This document shows, one piece after another, positions 6,946 to 10,976 of a stretch of 10,976 nt of DNA. The notes beneath the pieces were generated by a model. The model had not been told where the DNA came from and did no database searches. It worked only from the letters and a program-made list of their open reading frames with translations. The position numbers were made by a program, and so were the translations under genes. The stretch comes from Bdellovibrionota bacterium (GTDB taxonomy: Bacteria; Bdellovibrionota; Bacteriovoracia; Bacteriovoracales; Bacteriovoracaceae). Each line of letters opens with the position of its first letter. The first letter of the stretch is position 1. The stretch lies in contig JAURQB010000089.1 in the NCBI GenBank assembly GCA_030836365.1, forward strand, positions 1 to 10,976, in the 5' to 3' direction.

Positions 6946-7056
6946 ATGGGAATGGGACGAAAAAGAAGTGTTCTGAAAATGAAAAGAAAGAACAATCAGA
7001 GAAAGAAAAAAGCTAAGTTAAAAGCTTTAATCGCTAATTCTAAGAAGAACTCTTAG
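6946..7056 (+). CDS. Very small, extremely basic protein (36 aa)
   Basis: The protein has 36 residues, 15 of them Lys or Arg and none acidic. It begins MGMGRKRSVLKMKRK and has a Lys/Arg cluster at 19-26 (RKKKAKLK). The ATG has a strong AGGAG six bases upstream and a plausible promoter further up, so it is very likely a real gene despite its size. Composition and length are like those of ribosome-associated or nucleic-acid-binding micro-proteins. It does not match L34, L36, THX or another small ribosomal protein that I can recall. It is the only plus-strand gene in the window, lying between two minus-strand blocks, and its TAG stop overlaps the stop of the convergent lipoprotein gene by 3 of its bases. 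Function is unknown; RNA or ribosome binding is inference from charge. Confidence 0.75.
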   Translation: MGMGRKRSVLKMKRKNNQRKKKAKLKALIANSKKNS

Positions 7057-8981
7057 TTATTTACGCCCTCTCGCGGTTTTCCGCGAGAGAGGTAGTGAAT
7101 ACTCATCTGCTTTAACCATAGGTTCTGTGACAACAACCACTTATGCCCATTGAAAGCTAGCTCCTGGCTTTTCATCATTTTATTTAGATACTCATTTCTT
7201 GAAAGAGACTGCTCTGAACCAACTAGTTCACCTGCAACACCAACTGCATTGATTGCTCTCTTACTTACTAGATTAGGCATCCTCTGATATTGCAGCTCGA
7301 ACTCATCCTCAAGTAAACGATCATCACCAATATTCCCATCCATAAAATGAAGCTTCTTATTTCTTGACCCCAATGCTCTGACTTTTTTACTATTCCAGCT
7401 TGAAGGCCCAATCATTAAGGTATTAAAGGCATCATAGTAATTAAAACCCGGAATTAACTGAATAGCTTCAATAGGACGAGATGCAATAAAAACCCAATCA
7501 AATTCTATTTCTGGAGCCAATATCTGAACACGACGCACGGTTGAGCTCTCATCAGCATCAAAAAAGTCCTTCATTAGATTAAATTCATCTTTTCTCAATT
7601 TCTTGTGCTTTAAGTTTAATAAATTTTGGACTGGAACTCTAAAATCTTTAACAGATGGTGTATAGGGTATAGCATTTACAAGCGTATATGATTCATTTTG
7701 TTGATAAAACAATTCATCAAAATAAAGTCTACCTGCTTCATCTTTCGGAAATAGTATAGCGCCCTTCGCCCCTAATTGTTTAATCGTGTCCTCTTTTAAT
7801 AGTTCAGCTATTTCAGATTCAATACTTGGAGGCAACTCTAGTAAGAATTTATCTTTTTCCATTCTTGGTATAAATACCTGTGCGAGTGAAATGAAAGGAA
7901 CCTGTTTATTTTTTAACTCCAAATAGATCGCCTTTGCCTCCCCAGAACTTAAGCCGCCAATAATTAGACCAACTCGATCTTTTTCAAATAATTCTTTGGC
8001 ATAAAAAGAGCTAATGATAGGACTCGACTTTGAGTCTTTGACATTTAATTCAAAACCTTTTTCTTTTAAAAGTGTTTCATAGCTAACCTGAATTCCGTTT
8101 AAGGCCTCTATTCCAAATTTTTTATACTTCCCACTTAGGGGTAGGATTACTCCAATTTTTAGTGGCGATACTTTTTTATCATCGGAAAGTTTCTCCCTTA
8201 TTACCATCACCTCTTGCTCAAAATTAGTAGCATTTTTACTTTTCAACAGTGAGTCTAAAATCTCATTAGCGTCATTGGCACGTCCTGCATAAATTAAGTT
8301 TTCAGCAATGACAAGAGAGTAACTAGACAAGGGAAGGTTTTCCTGTGCTGAAAAATCAAGCCCTATCATTTTTTGATCGTCTAGACTTTTGGAATTTAAT
8401 AAGCCAAATAGCTCTTGGTAATAGCGATCATTCTTGAAGTCCGATTCTCCCAGCATAGAAACCAAGCCAAACAAGGATTGCTCATAAAGCTCTTGATTTT
8501 GATATGCTTTTGCGATTTGGTAGCCAATATTATAACTACTAATCTTCTCAATTGGGCTTAGATGGTCATTAGATATTTTTGTCAGACTATCTAGTGAACG
8601 GTCATAGATACCTAATCTGAAGTAACCAATGGATAAACCGAGAAGAGCCTGAGAGATCAAGATTGAATCCTCTCCTGCTCCTGACAAAGCTAGTTCAAAG
8701 TTGAAAATTGCTTTTTCTGTATCCTCAACTCCTAAGTAAAACCGCCCTAGCAAATATCTTTTCAAGGAAACTTCATTTACTGATAATTCATTCTCATCAA
8801 GCTTTGAAAGCTCACGTTGAGCTTCTTCTAGCAGTTTTTGATCAATCAAATTTGTAATTGAAGATACTGTCCCCAAGAAATCAGCACTATATAGTTTAGC
8901 TCGATCGGCCTTGTTTAAAGGAGTAATACCGGCACAGGAAACTAGTACCAGGATTAGGATTGATAAAAATAATTTAACCAT
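7053..8981 (-). CDS. LpoA-like lipoprotein: TPR domain plus periplasmic-binding fold
   Basis: 642 residues. The signal peptide ends in a good lipobox (LVSC, Cys16). Ala follows, so an outer-membrane lipoprotein is expected. Residues about 35-265 are helical repeats of TPR type (for example LLGRFYLGVEDTEKAIFNFELAL at 77-99 and LIYAGRANDANEILDSLL at 229-246). Residues about 274-625 form a type I periplasmic-binding (Peripla_BP_6/Leu-binding) domain opening with KIGVILPLSGKYKKFGIEALNGI (275-297) and including GLIIGGLSSGEAKAIY. This two-part plan is that of LpoA, which activates penicillin-binding protein PBP1A. Without alignment I call it LpoA-like only. The start has AGGA eight bases upstream. 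It follows dnaJ by 86 bp. A 9-bp hairpin covers codons about 632-638, and its stop overlaps that of the convergent micro-gene. Confidence 0.82.
   Translation of the reverse strand: MVKLFLSILILVLVSCAGITPLNKADRAKLYSADFLGTVSSITNLIDQKLLEEAQRELSKLDENELSVNEVSLKRYLLGRFYLGVEDTEKAIFNFELALSGAGEDSILISQALLGLSIGYFRLGIYDRSLDSLTKISNDHLSPIEKISSYNIGYQIAKAYQNQELYEQSLFGLVSMLGESDFKNDRYYQELFGLLNSKSLDDQKMIGLDFSAQENLPLSSYSLVIAENLIYAGRANDANEILDSLLKSKNATNFEQEVMVIREKLSDDKKVSPLKIGVILPLSGKYKKFGIEALNGIQVSYETLLKEKGFELNVKDSKSSPIISSFYAKELFEKDRVGLIIGGLSSGEAKAIYLELKNKQVPFISLAQVFIPRMEKDKFLLELPPSIESEIAELLKEDTIKQLGAKGAILFPKDEAGRLYFDELFYQQNESYTLVNAIPYTPSVKDFRVPVQNLLNLKHKKLRKDEFNLMKDFFDADESSTVRRVQILAPEIEFDWVFIASRPIEAIQLIPGFNYYDAFNTLMIGPSSWNSKKVRALGSRNKKLHFMDGNIGDDRLLEDEFELQYQRMPNLVSKRAINAVGVAGELVGSEQSLSRNEYLNKMMKSQELAFNGHKWLLSQNLWLKQMSIHYLSRGKPREGVNN
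7068..7089. repeat. Perfect 9-bp GC-rich hairpin at a convergent gene end
   Basis: CTCTCGCGG (7068-7076), a four-base loop and CCGCGAGAG (7081-7089) are perfectly complementary. This is unusually GC-rich for the region. It lies 12-33 bases after the micro-gene stop and inside the last codons (SRGKPRE) of the LpoA-like gene. No T-run follows in either direction, so it is not a standard intrinsic terminator. It may act as a transcript-end barrier or protect both mRNA 3' ends. Confidence 0.6.
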
Positions 8982-8998
8982 GAAGAAAATCCTGTTAA

Positions 8999-9010
8999 AG
9001 CAAATTTGCT
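8999..9010. repeat. 12-bp perfect palindrome upstream of the LpoA-like gene
   Basis: AGCAAATTTGCT lies in the 86-bp gap between dnaJ and the LpoA-like gene, just upstream of that gene's ribosome-binding site. Its symmetry would suit a dimeric regulator. The gap has no clear terminator and only a weak -10-like GATAAT on the minus strand, so whether it is an operator is unknown. Confidence 0.3.
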
Positions 9011-9067
9011 AATACATAGATTATCAAACTTACAGAGGTTTATGCTAGGCTAAATATTTTTTGAATT

Positions 9068-10195
9068 TTACTGAAAGAGATCTTTTACTTTATCAAAGAA
9101 CCCCGTACTCATTGGGTTAGAACCTTTGTCATCAAGCTCTGCGAGCTGTTCAAAGATTTTTCTCTGCTCAGAAGATAATTTTGTTGGTGTTTCAACGTGA
9201 ATAGAAATGATTTGATCCCCTGTCCCGTAACCACCAAGCTTCTCAATTCCCTTACCTCGAAGTCTCATCTTTTTACCTGACTGAGTCCCTGGCGCGAGCT
9301 TAATCTCGACCTTCCCCGTCAACGTTGGGACTTTCAGTGCCGTCCCCATCGCAGCTTGAGAAAAGCTGATCGGAACAGTACACAATACGTCAAATTCATC
9401 GCGAGTAAAAAACTCATGCTCTTTCACTCGGACCACAACATAAAGATCCCCAGCTGGGCCACCACGCTTTCCTGCGTTTCCTTCCCCACGAAGCTTTAAT
9501 CGTTGTCCGTCATCAATACCAGCTGGAATCTTAACGCTTAATTCAGATTTTTTTCTAGTTGCACCACTACCACTACAAGAACCACATGGGTCCTTAATCA
9601 TCGTGCCAGCACCTTGACATTTTGGACAAGTCGTTGCGACGGTAAAAAATCCTTGCTGTCTGCGAACCTCGCCCATGCCATTACAGTAGTCACATGTGGC
9701 AGGCATAGATCCATTCTTGGCCCCCGTTCCGCTACAAGACACGCATGTTTTTTCTTTATTGATTGTAATGGTCTCTTCTGTTCCAAATGCTGCTTTTTCA
9801 AAATCAACGTCAACAACAATTTGCATATCATCGCCAGGAACACCCTGAGAGCGTCTGCCGCCCCGACGACCACCGCCAGCACCACCAAAAATATCACCAA
9901 ACAAATCGCCAAAAATATCACCGAAATCAGAAAAGCCCTCAGCACCACCAAAACCACCAGCTTGACCATTTACACCAGCATGACCAAATTGGTCATAACG
10001 ACTTTTCTTTTCAGGATTAGTTAATACTTCAGCAGCCTCGCTCGCCTCTTTAAATTTAGCTTCGGCTTCAGCATTTCCCGGATTTCTATCCGGGTGATAT
10101 TTCATGGCAAGCTTGCGATAGGCTTTTTTAATTTCATCTTTACCAGCGCCTCGTTGAAGCCCTAGAGTTTCATAATAATCTCTCTTACTACTCAT
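9068..10195 (-). CDS. dnaJ: Chaperone protein DnaJ (Hsp40, class A)
   Basis: 375 residues, the normal length for a full class A DnaJ. It delivers unfolded substrates to DnaK and stimulates its ATPase in the cytoplasm. The J domain (1-72) has HPD at 34-36. A Gly/Phe-rich region covers about 75-116. Four CxxCxGxG zinc-binding motifs follow: CVSCSGTG (151-158), CDYCNGMG (168-175), CPKCQGAG (190-197) and CGSCSGSG (204-211). The C-terminal substrate-binding domains run to about 340. The helix usually written EAYEVL reads EAAEVL here, with Ala for the common Tyr, a small variation. The ATG at 10195 has AAGGA five bases upstream. It lies 49 bp after dnaK, the usual order. Confidence 0.98.
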   Translation of the reverse strand: MSSKRDYYETLGLQRGAGKDEIKKAYRKLAMKYHPDRNPGNAEAEAKFKEASEAAEVLTNPEKKSRYDQFGHAGVNGQAGGFGGAEGFSDFGDIFGDLFGDIFGGAGGGRRGGRRSQGVPGDDMQIVVDVDFEKAAFGTEETITINKEKTCVSCSGTGAKNGSMPATCDYCNGMGEVRRQQGFFTVATTCPKCQGAGTMIKDPCGSCSGSGATRKKSELSVKIPAGIDDGQRLKLRGEGNAGKRGGPAGDLYVVVRVKEHEFFTRDEFDVLCTVPISFSQAAMGTALKVPTLTGKVEIKLAPGTQSGKKMRLRGKGIEKLGGYGTGDQIISIHVETPTKLSSEQRKIFEQLAELDDKGSNPMSTGFFDKVKDLFQ

Positions 10196-10223
10196 AACGT
10201 TCCTTAAAAATACCTACCTAAGC

Positions 10224-10232
10224 TTATCCACA
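10224..10232 (+). promoter_or_regulatory. Consensus-type DnaA box in the dnaK-dnaJ gap
   Basis: TTATCCACA matches the high-affinity DnaA-box consensus exactly and lies in the 49-bp gap between dnaK and dnaJ. It is a single site with no cluster or AT-rich unwinding element, so it is not an origin. It may be chance or a minor DnaA-binding site. Confidence 0.3.
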
Positions 10233-10244
10233 AAATTTAATTAA

Positions 10245-10976
10245 TTATACTTCTTTAAAGTCAGCATCTACAACATCGTCCTCATCTTTCTTTTGGGAAG
10301 ATGCTTGCTCTCCAGTTCCTGGCTGAGCACCTTGTGCTCCTGCCTCTGCTCCACCTTGTTGTTGATACATATCACCTGCAACTTTATGGCTGACTCCTTG
10401 AAGCTTTTCAGCGGCAGCTTTTAGATCTTCTGAAGTCTCCGCTGTTAAGCTCTTTTTACCTTCTTCGATTGCAGCTTCAAGCTCTTTTTTTGCATCATCA
10501 GAAATCTTACCTTCACCTTCTTTAATCATTTTTTCACTGGCAAGAATTAGAGCATCAAGGTTATTTCTTTCATCGACAACCTCTCTTCTTTTCTTATCTG
10601 AGTCTCTGTTTTCCTCTGCTTCACGAACCATTTTTTCAATTTCTTCATCAGACAGACCAGACCCTGCAGTAATCTCGATTTCTTGAGATTTGCCAGTAGC
10701 TTTATCAATTGCATTTACATTAACAATACCATTTGCATCGATATCAAAAGTTACTTCAATTTGAGGTACGCCTCTTGGAGCAGGGGCAATGCCAACCAAT
10801 TCAAAATTCCCTAAAGCCTTGTTATCTGCTGCCATTTCTCTTTCTCCTTGAAGAACTCTAATAGAAACTGCAGGTTGATTATCTTCCGCAGTTGAGAAAA
10901 CCTGACTTTTTTTCGTAGGTATTGTTGTATTTTTTTCAATTAATTTTGTTGAAACTCCACCAAGTGTTTCAATTCC
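10245..10976 (-). CDS. dnaK: Chaperone protein DnaK (Hsp70), C-terminal part only
   Basis: 243 C-terminal residues are visible. The frame is open at the right edge, so the ATPase domain and start lie outside. The fragment opens at the substrate-binding beta domain (GIETLGGVSTKLIEKNTTIP), continues through SQVFSTAEDNQPAVSIRVLQGERE and APRGVPQIEVTFDIDANGI, and ends in the helical lid plus a flexible Gly/Ala/Gln-rich tail. It closes with the acidic DDVVDADFKEV motif typical of bacterial DnaK. An ATG at 10835 lies inside the conserved domain and is not a start. DnaK is the ATP-driven cytoplasmic Hsp70 working with DnaJ, which follows directly. The heat-shock promoter and any CIRCE element would lie beyond the window. 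Confidence 0.97.
   Translation of the reverse strand, partial: GIETLGGVSTKLIEKNTTIPTKKSQVFSTAEDNQPAVSIRVLQGEREMAADNKALGNFELVGIAPAPRGVPQIEVTFDIDANGIVNVNAIDKATGKSQEIEITAGSGLSDEEIEKMVREAEENRDSDKKRREVVDERNNLDALILASEKMIKEGEGKISDDAKKELEAAIEEGKKSLTAETSEDLKAAAEKLQGVSHKVAGDMYQQQGGAEAGAQGAQPGTGEQASSQKKDEDDVVDADFKEV

Noticed and set aside
9614..10024. Open frames on the plus strand, and a second minus-strand frame at 9598-9969, across dnaJ
   Set aside because: They are low-complexity products of the Gly-rich and zinc-finger codons of dnaJ read in other frames; DnaJ itself is unambiguous.
10245..10835. A separate 196-residue protein starting at the ATG at 10835
   Set aside because: This ATG is inside the DnaK substrate-binding domain; the frame runs upstream without a stop to the window edge with canonical DnaK sequence.
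1..10976. Mobile elements, CRISPR arrays, phage genes, tRNA or rRNA
   Set aside because: No transposase or integrase motifs, spaced direct repeats or recognisable RNA genes were seen; gene density and operon order look like stable chromosome.

Overview
The window is AT-rich, almost fully coding bacterial DNA. It holds nine genes on the minus strand and one very small gene on the plus strand. The gene set suggests a Gram-negative didermic bacterium of the Bdellovibrionota/Bacteriovoracales type (Bacteriovorax or Halobacteriovorax-like): a TadC-type secretion protein followed by DUF192 and FHA proteins, MreB, NagZ, an LpoA-like lipoprotein and dnaK-dnaJ, all at low GC. This placement rests on recalled protein resemblance and base composition, not on a search.

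Reading in the direction of transcription (right to left), block one is dnaK (3' part only, cut by the right edge), dnaJ, then a TPR plus periplasmic-binding-fold lipoprotein resembling penicillin-binding-protein activators (10976 to 7053). This block meets the lone plus-strand gene head-on. That gene encodes a 36-residue, extremely basic protein (6946..7056), and the two stop codons overlap. A 9-bp perfect hairpin lies just inside the end of the lipoprotein gene.

A 207-bp divergent spacer (6739..6945) follows. It carries a candidate promoter for the small gene and an opposed candidate promoter for block two.

Block two is a tightly packed minus-strand series: an AMP-nucleosidase-type enzyme with a basic N-terminal tail, mreB (without mreC or mreD beside it), an unrecognised lipoprotein, and nagZ. 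The gaps are 13, 31 and 5 bp, so this looks like an operon of cell-shape and peptidoglycan-recycling functions plus a nucleotide salvage enzyme.

After a 73-bp gap holding a weak terminator-like hairpin comes block three: a TadC-like protein fused to a cysteine-rich Sel1-like extracytoplasmic domain, a DUF192 protein and a transmembrane FHA-domain protein cut by the left edge. Stops and starts overlap by 1 and 8 bp in this block.

The most notable items are the Sel1-TadC fusion, with all ten cysteines on the predicted periplasmic side; a seven-G run at the end of that gene, where a -1 slip would fuse it to DUF192; the orphan basic micro-gene; and the tail-to-tail overlap with its hairpin. I saw no mobile element, CRISPR array, tRNA, rRNA or phage gene. 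Most of the window is conserved cellular machinery, and I cannot claim a complete new system from it.
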